A stretch of 64,000 bases of DNA from Amphibalanus amphitrite (GCF_019059575.1 NW_024881671.1:620001-684000); one strand, 5' to 3'. Shown: positions 27,201-41,000, numbered from the stretch's first letter. Numbers and translations: made by a program. Notes: a model not told the origin generated them from the sequence alone.

Positions 27201-29711
27201 TGCCTTCTTTTCATTTCACGTAATTTGCTTAGTTTGAATTGGCTCATAGTATTCATACTCACGTTTGATTTGAATGCATCCTTGATAGGGCGATCCAGAG
27301 TAACCAGCGTTGCATGTGCAGAGCGGGTTGTGGTTGATGACTCTGCACGCAGCATTGTGTCCACACAGGCCGGGGCAGGGGTCGATGCACTTCTGCTGAG
27401 ACCCGCATGCCTGTGTTTGAGCACAGTCGGCGTTGGTGACACATTCTGGCCGACAGCCGGTATACGGGTCGCCCTTGGGGAAGCCCGGAAGACACTTGCA
27501 GATTGCAACAGCGGAGTCGTCATCATCCCGGTCCTTGGATATGCACTCGGCGTTTGATCCACACGGAGATGGGAAGCAAGGATCGGCCTTTGCCGGTTCT
27601 TGTGGTGGCTGAGTGACCGGAACCGGTGTGCATGCTGAGAAGGGGTCGCCGTTATATCCCTCTGGGCAGAAGCACATGGCCACGTGATTCTGCACACGGC
27701 ACTCAGCACGGAAGCCGCACACGCCACGACAGGGGTCGACGCACTTGTTGCGTTCGCAGGCTTTGGAGCGATCACAGTCTGAGTGAACCACACATTCGGG
27801 CTTGCAGCCTTCATATGGGTTGCCAAAGTGTTCTGGTAGACAGCTACAAACTCCGATGCTGTTGTGTACGCGGCACTGGGCGTTCGGGCCACACTTTCCA
27901 GGGTAGCAGGGGTCTTGTTCTTGAACAACCGGAGCGACAGTAGCTGCGAAAAAGGCATTTGTTAATGTTGCCTTGTAAAAAGTGGCCTAAGGATCAACGT
28001 TTGTTTCTTCCGGTATGAAGCCTCTTATAGATAACAAATTCTTAGGTTATACGGCTGAAAAAGTGATAAATGCTGTGTGTAAACAAACTAACCTCAGGCT
28101 CGTCAAATATTATTTACGACTTTCACCGGCGAACACTGATATGTACTTACTCTGAGGAATTGGCGAGCAATATCGGAACGGATCTCCTGTGTAGCCAGAG
28201 TCGCATCTGCACACTGGACGATGGTTTTGTACAGAACACCTGGCGTTCTGGCCGCACTGTCCTTGGCACGGATCGAGACACTTTTGTCCGATGCAAGCCA
28301 GGTGGTCGGCACAGTCCGTGTTCAGGACACATTCTGGGCGACAGGCTGGTGGAGCACCCTTGTATCCCGACAGGCAGGAGCAGGCCGCTCCGCCGTTCTT
28401 GACACGACACTCAGAGTTCGGGCCGCACGGGCTCGGCTGGCATGGATTCTCGTCGCGAGGCGGATCAGCTGAAACGGCAATGCATACTGTTAATTTTAAT
28501 TCCTATACGCACCGGCTATCAGTCTGGATTTGAATAGAAGTATGATAAATATGTACTGTATGGCATATCATTATTGCAGGTATATTCGTTGAAGAATATT
28601 TTTATTTTATGTGCCATGCTAGTTTTCAATAGTTTTGTTTTGACTAGCTAGTTTTGAATAAAACTCTAGCTAGTTTTAGGACTTACAATAGCTTTTACTG
28701 GCAATGATCTTAGAAACAGTGTCGTTTTGAATACAACAAAAACATTGATTCGTGACCTATCAATGAGAACGTCAAAACCACTATTGGTAACGAGGCAGCA
28801 TTATACTCACTTCTTACAACAGCACAGCTCCTGTAGGGATCCCCTTCATATCCTGGCAGGCAGTTGCACCTTGGGTTGTGGTTAAGGACTCGACATTGTG
28901 CGTTGACTCCACAGAGGCCGGCGCACGGGTTTTTGCATTTCTGGCTGATGCATGCCAGCGCCGGAGCGCACTCGGCGTTGGAGACGCACTCTGGTCGACA
29001 TCCGATGGTGGGGTCGCCATGGTAACCAGCCACACAAGAGCACACGGCTACGTTGTTGGCCTCTCGGCACTGGGCGTTCTCGCCGCAAGGCGATGGCACA
29101 CAGGGGTTCGTGTACTGAGGCTCAAGTGGCGGTGGTGTTTGCGGCACCAGTCTGCAGTAGGAGAATGGATCTCCGGTGTGGCCCTCAGGACAACTGCACA
29201 TAATGATACGGTTGACGACGTGACACTCTGCTCCTGTGCCACACTGGCCTGGGCACGGATTTCTGCACTTATTGTTGTCACAGTTCTTGTCCCGTGGGCA
29301 ATCCGTGTCCAGGACACACTCTGGTTTGCATCCGACGTAAGGGTTCCCGAAGTACTCATCACGGCAAATGCATACCGCGACGCCATTCTTGTCGCTGCAA
29401 TCTGCGTTGGCTCCACACGGTGACGGATAGCATGGGTCGGCCACCGCCGGTGCCGTCGGTGGCGGAGTTTCTGGAAAAGATTATTGAAGTTTATGGTTGC
29501 TTTTGTTTCGATTTAAGCATCGATTTGTGAAAAGGGAAGGTTGTATTGTAGAAGTTTTTTTTTGTCTTTGAAATACTGCCAGCAAAGATGATACGATACA
29601 CTTTAAATAAATACATAAAATAACTCACAGCCCATATTTTATATACGCTCAATACTTCTATTCAGAATACTTTGAAGGTATGACAGTTTCGGTAGCAGAC
29701 TTCCACAATGA

Positions 29712-29805
<94 letters not shown>

Positions 29806-31976
29806 TTACTGGGAATGGGCGTACAAAGTGCGTAGGCATCTCCAGTGTACCCTCCACGGCACATGCAGACCGGATTATGATTGAAGACCCGACAGTCGGC
29901 GTTCTGCCCGCAGGATCCCGGACACGGGTCGACACACTTCTCTCCGACGCACGCCTGGTGACTGGGACAGTCGGAGTGGATGGTGCACTCCGGTCGGCAG
30001 TTGGGCGGGCTGGACAAGTAGCCAGGCAGGCACGAACAGGTAGGTCGGCCGTTGAGCTCGCGACACTGAGAGTTCGGTCCGCACGGGTTGGGGAAGCACG
30101 TTTGTCTTGGTGCTTTCGCTGTAAACAGGACCAGAACACTTGGAGACTGCGCAGATTGTATGCAAATTGTATATTGCAAATGCTGAAATGGTATAAAATG
30201 AAATCCGTACATAAATCATAATGCAAATTACAGTATTTTTATCGTTGAAGGTGAGCTATCGCTTGTATGAGAATTATTATGAATATTTTAGTGTGAAAAA
30301 TAAACTTATGCTAATGCTACAATATTGAAATGATACTGAAATCAGACCAAAAATATTATTTGGTCAACATTAATCGGAGTGGATGGTACAGTCACTCGCG
30401 GTGCCGGTGTCGTCATCGCGGTCTTCAGGAGGGGAGGGACCAAGCATATAATGTTTTTTTTGTCTTCTTTCAGTACCATTTCAATAGTGTAACATTAGCA
30501 TAAGGTCTATTGACGTCGGTTACGGAAAATCGCGATACCGTTACCAAACGAAATACGAACACTACCAATGAAAATAATACCGATACCGAACCAACTTGGG
30601 AATATGAGGAAAATTCCAACTTTGTGACCAAATTTTTGGACCGTATGACATTAGTGAGGATTCCATAATACCCACAAAATACCAAATACATTCGCCTTGA
30701 AATACCAAAAACCAAGTTGGTAGCGGTTTGTTATCGGTAGGTATATCTACCAAAAAGTTGGTAAGTATCCGATTGACAGATCTCTAATAAGACCATTTTT
30801 ACCATAAAGCCCAGGCTCCACTGCGCGATTTTTCCGTGCGATTTTGCAAAAAAGTAGTCTGTAATCTGAACTTTTTATGCGCGAACGGTATTGGGTGATA
30901 TTTCATGCGGTAATGCAATTCCCGCACTGTGGCTTGGCGCATTCTTTTGCGCTTGATGAACATTTTCTGGCATCGCTAAGGGCATTGCATTCTTGCGTTA
31001 TCGCAAAATGGCACGGAAAATCGCGTAGTGGAGGAGCCTGGGCATGAGACAGTATTTTAGGATAAGTCATTTTGATAGAAATTCTTACGTGGTATTTGCC
31101 TGCATCCTTGATACGGTGATCCAGTATAGCCTTCATTGCAGGAGCAGAGTGGATTGTGGTTGATGACTCTGCACGCGGCATTGTGTCCACAAAGTCCAGG
31201 GCAGGGGTCAATGCACTTCTGCTGAGACCCGCATGCCCGAGTTTGAGCACAGTCGGCGTTGGTGACGCATTCTGGTCGACAGCCGGTGTACGGGTCGCCC
31301 TTAGGGAAGCCCGGAAGACACTTGCAGATGGCAACAGCGAAGTCGTCGTCATCACGGTCCTTGGAGATGCATTCGGCATTGGAACCGCAAGGCGATGGGT
31401 AGCATGGGTCGACTACCACTGGCTGAGTCGGTTGTGCGGCTGAGGAAAGACACCAAGGATGCTCAAACATGCAACATCCTAAATGTCTCATGCAGGAATG
31501 CATTGCAATGCAAATATCAGGCATATCATGCGTGCAACATTCACAAGGCAGTGTAACAGGTGTTCTCACGTTTCAATGGTACAGGCGTGCATGCGGTGAA
31601 CGGATCTCCTCGGTACCCGTCAGGGCAGTAGCACATCGGCACGTGGTCGTGCACCCGGCACTCGGCACGGAAGCCGCAGACGCCGGGGCACGGGTCCACG
31701 CACTTGCTGCGCTCGCAGGCCTTGGAGCGGTCGCAGTCATCATTGATCATGCACTCGGGCCGACAGCCTTCGTACGGGTTGCCGAAGTACTCCGGCAGGC
31801 ACGTGCATATTCCCAGACCATTGTGCTCCCGACACTGGGCATTTATGCCGCATTTGCCCGGGAAGCATGGTTGCTGTTGTGGAATTGGTGCCGGAGTTGC
31901 TGTAATGGAAGGACACCAGCCTGAATGTTTGTACGTCTGAGGTTAAGCAGCTTATTCATAAAAGGATAGGTGTAAT

Positions 31977-32049
<73 letters not shown>

Positions 32050-35000
32050 TATATTTATATATAATGTATTTGCCTTCCATTAGTACCCGGTGACTTGAAT
32101 ACTTCCGCCCCTTTAACGCATTTTTTGATTTAATACGAGTCTCCGTTCTTTTCTTTGAAGTCACTCAGAATGCGCAGTACGCACTCACTCACTCACTCAC
32201 TCACTGACTCACTCATTTACTCACTCACGAACTCACCCCAACCCTCAATATATCTCGCTATGGTTTCGAGTCTTCTCTTTCGGATTGTTAATTATTCGTG
32301 TCCTTGCACTTTAACTTCAGAGTTATCTATCCATCATCCATGAAACCCACCACAACAAAACATGAACATCTAGCATCAAGCTCTGTCGCGATCATATTTT
32401 CCGTCTTCCAGGTAAAGTTTTCACCTAAAGAAGCAGTGCAATGTGCATAGCTCGTTGTGTTTTAATAAACCTTGCATCTCGCTCGGAACTAAATAAATTG
32501 GTAAGGTTGTGCTCGTAACGTCCAGTCGTCATGCAGCATGCACTTACTCGGCGCCCGTGGCACGGGCCGGCAAAGGCGGCTGGCGTCGCCAGTGTAACCG
32601 GCTGGGCACCGGCACAGCGGCTGGTGGTTCCGCACGGTACACAGTGCCTCGACGCCGCACCGATCCTGACAGGGGTCGCGGCATTTGTTCTCCAGGCAGG
32701 CTAGGCGTGCGGCGCAGTCGCTGCTCAGCACGCACTCGTGTCGGCAGTTGGGTGGCGTCCCCAGGAAGCCGGGCCGACACGAGCACGAGGCGTGGCCGCT
32801 CCTCTCTTTGCATACGGCATTCGACCCGCATGGACTCGGCTCGCATGGGTTGGAGGGCCTCTCTGGGGTGGCTAGAAGGACAGGAGGCGGTCGGTCACAC
32901 GGCATGCATGATGCATAGGCTCACATGCGAATGTATCACAAATCAAGGGCAGTCATTTCATGCTAGGTACTGGGTATGTACATATTCATGCAGGCATGCT
33001 TACAGGGAACAATCGTGCAGATCCTGTAGGGATCTCCGGTGAAGCCCGCTGTGCAGTGGCAGATCGGGTTGTGGTTGGAGACGCGACACTGTGCATTCGG
33101 CCCGCAAAGGCCAGAGCACGGGTCGATGCATTTCAAGTTGACACAGGCCAGGTGGCGAGAGCACTCTGAGCTGGTGAAGCACTCTGGTCGGCAGCCGATG
33201 GTCGCGTCGCCGTGGTAGCCCTTGATGCAAGAGCACACGGGGATGCCGCCGTGCTCCGTACACTGGGCGTTCTGTCCGCAGGGTGTCGGCACGCACGGGT
33301 TGCTGTATTGGGGCTCACGTGGCGGCGGAGCGGTTTGCGGGATCGGGGTGCAGTAGGAGAAGGCGTCTCCCGTATAGCCCGCTGGACAGGTACACATGAC
33401 TATGTGGTTTGCCACGTGACACTCCGCTTGAATGCCGCATCGTTCAATGCAAGGGTCCACACACTTGTTCCGCTCGCAGTTCTTGTCGCGAGAACAGTCG
33501 CTGTCGATTACACATTCGGGCTGACAACCGTTGTATGGATCTCCAAAGTAATCGTCCTCACACACGCAGATGCCAAGCCCGTTCTTGTTCTGGCATTGTG
33601 CGTTGGGACCACACGGAGACGGAATGCATGGATCCGTTTCGACAGCGGCAGTTGGAGGTACGGTCTCTGTAAAGATAAATCCAAACCCATCAGAAACAAT
33701 TTTTCTTTGTTACCATTATGAAAATATGGATATCATGTTAAGCCACGAATATTCTAAACATCTGGTACTTTTTATTTATGAATAAAACCGGACGCGTTTT
33801 CATCAGTGTTATCGTTTTAGTACCAACTTATGCACAATCGAGTTTCAATATTTCGCAATAACATCACTCACGGGGAATCGGCGAACAGTATGAATAGGCA
33901 TCTCCGGTGTATCCTGGTCTGCATGTACACGTAGCGACATGACGATGGGCCCGACAGTCGGCATTCTCTCCACAGACGTCTTCACAAACCGGCGAGCACT
34001 TTTGTCCGGCGCAGGCCATGTGGCTGGGACAATCTGAGTTCACCGTGCACTCTGGCCGACAGTTGGGTGGCGCTCCCAGGTACTCCGGTAGACACGAGCA
34101 GGCCGGGCGGCCGTTCAGATCCCGACATTTTGAGTTTGGACCACACGGATTAGGGAAGCAGGTCACCTTAGGAGCTTCCGCTGAAAGAAAGCGAAACATG
34201 GGGTCATCGATAACCAAACATTTCTTATGAATAGGTACATGCGAAATATGTTTATCTTGGATTGCAATTCCTACGCAGAACAATCACAAACAAGGAAAAT
34301 TGTTTCATTGAAAGGGTAAAGTTATGCAATGCATACTCACGTGGTATTTGTCTGCATCCTTGATACGGTGATCCGGTATAGCCGTCATTGCAGGTGCAGA
34401 GCGGGTTGTGATTGATGATTCTACACACGGCATTGTGTCCACACAGGCCGGGGCAGGGGTCAATGCACTTCTGCTGAGACCCACACGCCCGAGTTTGAGC
34501 ACAGTCGGCGTTGGTGACACATTCTGGCCGACAGCCGGTGTACGGGTCGCCCTGGGGGAAGCCCGGAAGACACTTGCAGACAGCGACGGGGCGACTGTCG
34601 TCGTCGTTATCGGCTTTGTGAACGCACTCAGCGTTTGGCCCGCAGGGCGATGGGAAGCATGGATCTGCCGTTTGCGGCGTCGGCTCACGAGGTGGTTCTA
34701 ATGGAAGAGACAGGTATTCCTTTGTTAGATACAGTGTTTTGGCCTAAATAACGAAATGTTGAAGCATTACGAGAACAACAGTTATTATAAACATCACGAT
34801 TGTCGCTATTGCACAAAATGTAACCAAAAACATGGACGGCAGTAATGGTTACTTACGTGTCACAGGAACTGGGTTACATGAGCTGAACGGATCGCCTCGA
34901 TAACCTTCCAAGCAGTAGCACATGGCGATGTGGTTATGTACGCGACATTCTGCACGGAAGCCACAGACTCCCGGACACGGGTCGACGCACTTGTTGCGTG

Positions 35001-38000
35001 CGCAGGCCGTGGAGCGGTCACAGTCAGAGTGAACCACACATTCGGGCTTGCAGCCTTCATACGGATTGCCGAAATGTTCTGGTAAACAGCTGCACACGCC
35101 CAGACCGTTGTGTTCTCGGCACTTCGCGTTAGGACCACAAGGAGTGGGGTTGCACGGATCTCTTGCTTCTTCCACAACCGGAGCGAGCGTCGCTGTGAAA
35201 GAAGGCATTGATGAAGGATGTGCTTTGAAGTGATTCGTGGTCATCAATTCATATCAATTTCCATTTTTTCTTTAAATAAAGTGATTTTATGTAGAGTTTT
35301 AACTTTCACTATAATTGAAACGTATTCAATACTCAATTCAATACGTATTCAAATGAAAAAAAAACGTTTCACCAAAACAGGCGCACGACAAGGACTTGCT
35401 GTAATACATGTACCAGTTCCCAAAATGCTTACCGGGTGGAATTCTGCGACAGGCGCGGAAGGGATCTCCAGTAAAGCCGGCACGACAGCGACACAAAGGG
35501 CTGTGTCTGTGAACGCTGCATTTCGCGTTCTGGCCACACTCTCCACTACAGGGGTTGAGGCACTTTTGTCCGATGCAAGCCAGGTGGTCGGCACAGTCCG
35601 TGTTCAGGACACATTCTGGCCGACAGGCTGGCGGAGCACCCTTGTATCCCGGCAGGCAGGAGCAGGCCGCTCCGCCGTTTACCTCCCGGCACTCTGAGTT
35701 CGGGCCGCACGGGCTCGGCTGGCATGGGTTCTGGGGCCGTGGGGGGTTCGCTAAAAAGAGAAAGAAAAAATTCAGTGATGGGAAATGCGCAGATACAGAT
35801 GAGTAGTATGTTCATCAAAATGAGAGATATTAAATGCAGGTAAACATTTTATATAATACAGTTTACAGGCCCTACTCACTTCTTGCAACTGCACAGCTCC
35901 GGTAAGGATCTCCTTCATATCCTGGCAGGCAGTTGCACCTGGGGTTGTGGTTGAGGACGCGGCATTGTGCGTTGACTCCACAGAGACCGGCGCACGGGTT
36001 CTTGCATTTCTGGCTGATGCATGCCAGGGCCGGGGCGCACTCGGCGTTGGAGACACACTCTGGTCGACATCCGATGGTGGGGTCGCCATGGTAACCAGCC
36101 ACACAAGAGCACACAGCTGCGTTGTTGGCCTCTCGGCACTGAGCGTTCTCGCCGCAAGGCGATGGCACGCAGGGGTTGGTGTACTGAGGCTCAAATGGCG
36201 GTGGTGTTTGCGGCACCAGTCTGCAATAGGAGAATGGATCTCCGATGTGGCCCTCAGGACAACTGCACATGATGATGTGGTTGACGACGTGACACTCTGC
36301 TCCTGTGCCACACTGGCCTGGGCATGGGTTCCTGCACTTGTTGTTGTCACAGTTCTTGTCCCGCGGGCAGTCAGAGTCCAGAACACACTCTGGTTTGCAT
36401 CCGACGTAAGGGTTCCCGAAGTACTCATCACGGCAAATGCATACCGCAACGCCATTTTTGTCGCTGCAATCTGCGTTAGCTCCACACGGTGACGGATAGC
36501 AAGGGTCGGCCACAACCGGAGCTGTAGGAACCGGCGTCTCTGAAAGCACAGGATGTATACTTGTTACCAATGTTGTTCCGTTTTTCATAATCATGTATCA
36601 TATTTCAAGGGTTGTTGTTAGGGTATTTGAACACTTCCATTAAAATTGCATTAACACATTGGTTCAACAAATGTATATTGCATGTCAAAAAGCGGAAGAT
36701 TTACTGATTAGTGAGTATGAACTTACGAGGAATCGGAGTGCACAAGGCATATGCGTCACCCCTGTAACCAGGGCGGCACGTGCAGACTGGATTATGATTG
36801 AAGACCCGACAGTCGGCGTTCTGCCCGCAGGATCCCGGACACGGGTCGACACACTTCTCTCCGACGCACGCCTGGTGACTGGGACAGTCGGAGTGGATGG
36901 TGCACTCCGGTCGGCAGTTGGGCGGGCTGGACAAGTAGCCAGGCAGGCACGAACAGGTAGGTCGGCCGTTGAGCTCGCGACACTGAGAGTTTGGTCCGCA
37001 CGGGTTTGGGAAGCACGTTTGTCTTGGCGCTTTCGCTGTAAACAAGACCGGAAAACTTAGAGACTACAAAGTTATACAAAATTAAAAATGATCAAATGAT
37101 GTAGAATGAAATTCGCAAAAAAAACGCATATACTTTTGAATAAATAGAGTATTTTCTGAAGAAAAAAAATGATGCAAGACATTCTGGTATAATTTCTTAC
37201 GTGGTATTTGCCTGCAACCTTGATACGGTGATCCGGTATAGCCTTCATTGCAGGAGCAGAGTGGATTGTGGTTGATGACTCTGCACGCGGCATTGTGTCC
37301 ACAAAGTCCAGGGCAGGGGTCAATGCACTTCTGCTGAGACCCGCATGCCCGAGTTTGAGCACAGTCGGCGTTGGTGACACATTCTGGCCGACAGCCAGTA
37401 TACGGGTCGCCCTTAGGGAAGCCCGGAAGACACTTGCAGATGGCAACAGTGAAGTCGTCGTCATCGCGGTCCTTGGAGATGCACTCGGCATTGGAACCGC
37501 AAGGCGATGGGTAGCATGGGTCGACTACCACTGGCTGAGTCGGTTGTGCGGCTGAGAACATAAAATGTTCTGCTTTGGCATGCTGGATGGGTATACATGC
37601 AATACATTCAAGGGAGCGGGAGCACGGTGCAGGGTGACATGCAGTAGGGCGACATTCAACGTGCAAAGGAATCATTCACGGTACATGCATATAGCACACA
37701 ATGTACAGCATGCATTCAAACATGCGCGTGACGACCGGTTCGATTTCAGATGGGTAGGATGAATTATGGCTTACGTGTGACTGGTATCGGCGTGCATGCA
37801 GTGAACGGGTCGCCATTGTACCCATCCGGGCAGTAGCACATCGGCACGTGGTTGTGCACCCGGCACTCGGCACGGAAGCCGCAGACGCCGGGGCACGGGT
37901 CCACGCATTTGTTGCGCTCGCAGGCCTTGGAGCGGTCGCAGTCATCATTGATCATGCACTCGGGACGACAGCCTTCGTACGGGTTGCCGAAGTACTCGGG

Positions 38001-41000
38001 AAGGCAGCTGCACACGCCCAGACCGTTGTGCTCCCGGCACCGGGCGTTGGGGCCGCACGGAGTGGGGCTGCACGGGTCTCTGTCGTCCTCGATCAGAGGA
38101 CGAGCAGTTGCTGGAGAAGACCACCATTGCGTGAGCATCATTGCGCAGTGGTGTAGACCAGTTCGATAGACGCAGTCGGATAGACTCGTCAAACGGGCTT
38201 TGTTTGTATGACTTTAACCCGCGCGGGGCTGGGGGGGGGGGTAAATTTTACCCCCCCTCGCGAATTTTTGCGATATCTCAAAAACGGCGGCGCGCAGCGC
38301 CGCCAAACTTTCAGTACCTTTTATTACATCAATTTGACACGTTCCCTGAAAATTTGAGCGAAATCCGTCGGAAAATTTTTGAGAAATTGACGTTTTAGTG
38401 ACGTCATGTTCGCCATTTTCGCCTCAAAAACGGCAAAAGTTCAAACGCCGCTAACATCTTCATTTTTAAAGGAATCAAGACGTAACAAAAAAGGTTATGC
38501 GTAATTTTACTTTGTCTATCAAATGGCTATCTCGGTTTTTTGAAAATTTTGGATTTTGGCCTAAATTTTTTCAAAAAACTGACTTTTTTGGGAAAATCAT
38601 TATAAAATCCAAAATTTTGAGTCTATCGAAAAAACCGGAATATATGTCAGAGAAGTGGTCTATGTGCACCTACATACCAAATTTTAGAAGAATCGGTTCA
38701 AAAATGTGGGAGTTATTCAAAATTTTATGACGTCATGACACACAAAATTTTTGAAAAATGACTTTTTTGGAAGTTCTAGACCTCGTACGGAAACAAAAAT
38801 AGCACCATTCGATTCGCCGTGAAAAACTGCATCAGATAGACACCTTTTTAGGCCTTAACAACCAACTTCAAAATTTGACCTCACTTGACCTGACCTTGAC
38901 CTGACCTCGACCTGAAATTCATCCAGAGGTGGTCCATATCACTTATTGAGTGTGCCTATTGAATTCTATGAGTAAAATGACCCATAAAACATGTGTCGCA
39001 CATGCCCTTTTCTATATTTTGTTTTTTGGTGACCTGACCTGACCTGACCTGACCTTGACCTTGACCTCTGAATGATATTGTATGCAACTAATATTGTCTT
39101 GGTAGCCTAAGAACACGTTTTGGGCGATCAGTCTCAGTCCATGACTCCATTCTTCGGCAACTACGGTGCAAGGCCGATACTGTAGAAACTTGCAATTTGT
39201 ACCCTTGACCTGACCTTGACCTTGACCTCAAACTTTAAATTAAGTACATGTTTTTAGTAGTTCGTGATGAGAGCTTTCGATTGGCGTTTGAATTTTCCAA
39301 ATCGGACCATTAGTTCGGGAGATAACAGGGGGGGGGGTAAAATTTACCCCCCCCCAGCCCCGCGCGTTCGGCTGGAGACCCCAGCCCCGCGCGGGTTAAG
39401 GTAACCGACTCAGCCTTTTCCTTTCTACTATAGTTACGTACTGTATTTATCAGAGGTCGAAAAACTGTCCATCCCTCCAACCGGTGTTGGAGCAAATAAT
39501 TGACCGAATAGCTATGCAAACGGAAAATAATCGATCGCCAATGATGAAACACAGAATCTTTTAGTTGCATGGACATTCCTTGCATCCATGTGCAATTTCA
39601 AGCTTCAGCTAATGACCCACTGTGAAAAAAATGACCCACTGTGAGTACTTTGTAACCGACCCACGGCCTGGCTATGGCCCACCCTTGACTTCAGGCCCAT
39701 GTCGTCCCCTATCTCTCTGCGTGTCCACTAACACGAATGACGTCACGCATGTGGGCGGAGCTATGGGCGGAGCCTAACGCACGCGGCAGTCCAAGCCGCC
39801 ATATTTGAATTTATATTTTAATAGAATCTTGCCGATATTTTGGGTGAAGTCAATTTATATGGATAGCTTGGTGACAGTTTAGCTATACGAATAATAATTT
39901 ATTATGGATGTGCGTATATTCAGCTTGGAATTGCAATTAAAGTTCCGCACCGCATAGATTCGAACTCGGGACCTTTGGAATACTGCGCAGGCACGCTAAC
40001 CACTACACTACCGCGACCGCCCGGCGGCCGGCGGCAGGGAGGCTGCGGAGACATGGGGGGACATTTTTCGCTTTTGTGAAAAAAACAAAAGATTTAGTGA
40101 AAAACACGTAATAGATAACTTGCAGAAAATTGTCTGCTCTTTCAGATAAGATACTTAGGTTTGATATATCTTGTGCAGACTTCATTCTACAGTGCTTCGA
40201 AAATCGCTCATTTACATGGGGATTGAACGGGGCTTCGAGACTTGACTCCAAATGACGTCACGAGCTGACGTCACGAAAAGGTAGAATCGCCGGACGACCC
40301 TACCTGGTATATAGGGCCTTGCTTGACTTGCTCCCAGCCCAGTTGCTTCCATCTTACTGAAGCAAATCAGTGTCAAAAAGGCTACTTTTCCCGTAATCGC
40401 GAGCGGAATTTCGCCCTTACAGCAGTTGTAGAAAGTAGCGGCTTTTTAGAGCGTACAGTCCGTGGAATAGATGTCGCTGCGGTCCGGCAGTGACATCCAG
40501 CGACATCTACGCGCCGAACAGTAAGAACTTGGAACTACGGGCACGTCATGACCTCTTGCACGGCCCTGTTTCAGCGCATTGAAGCTGTCTGGCGCTAACG
40601 GTATTGGTGCTCAGTATCCATGGAAACTGTAGAGGGATTCAAGGCCTTGACCCGGGTTATGCAACAAATCATTTTTCTTGTGGAGCAAATTTTAGATCGG
40701 TTGGAGAAAGTCGAACTGTTTTTTCGGCCTCTGGTATTTATTAATGTCACTGTTGCCTATTGAGGTGGAATAAAATTCTTCCCTTTTAATCACATATTAC
40801 CACCAAGTGAATATTTGTTGTTATGTCGCAATCGCGGTGGTGTAAGGGGTGAGATGCACTATAACATAATCGTTGTCCAAGAGGCCGCAGGACCGGGTTC
40901 GCTTAACTTTGGTATTATCATGCATTTGCACCTTGTTTTTTTATATTTCTTTTCGAATGAGGATTTTAAGTACGCTTTGTCCCTCTCCTCTAATGATTAA

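Larger units (their letters stand above)
30119..31088. other. intron with exon relics and a dispersed repeat
   Basis: 970 bp between a2 and a3 of C7, where C8 and C9 have only 134 and 181 bp. It holds short exon-like matches near 30370-30430 and the dispersed repeat at 30509-30780. The remainder shows nothing recognisable. Confidence 0.7.
31900..32547. other. intron with simple repeats
   Basis: Junction of C6 and C7. Apart from the TA and ACTC arrays listed separately I see nothing in it. Confidence 0.7.

Noticed and set aside
29639-30226. Protein tail of repeated isoleucine-tyrosine after the C7 a3 exon
   Set aside because: It is read-through of the TA microsatellite beyond a good GTAAGTG donor.
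38214-39399. Possible transposase gene within the TTAA elements
   Set aside because: No open frame of useful length or recognisable catalytic motif in either element.
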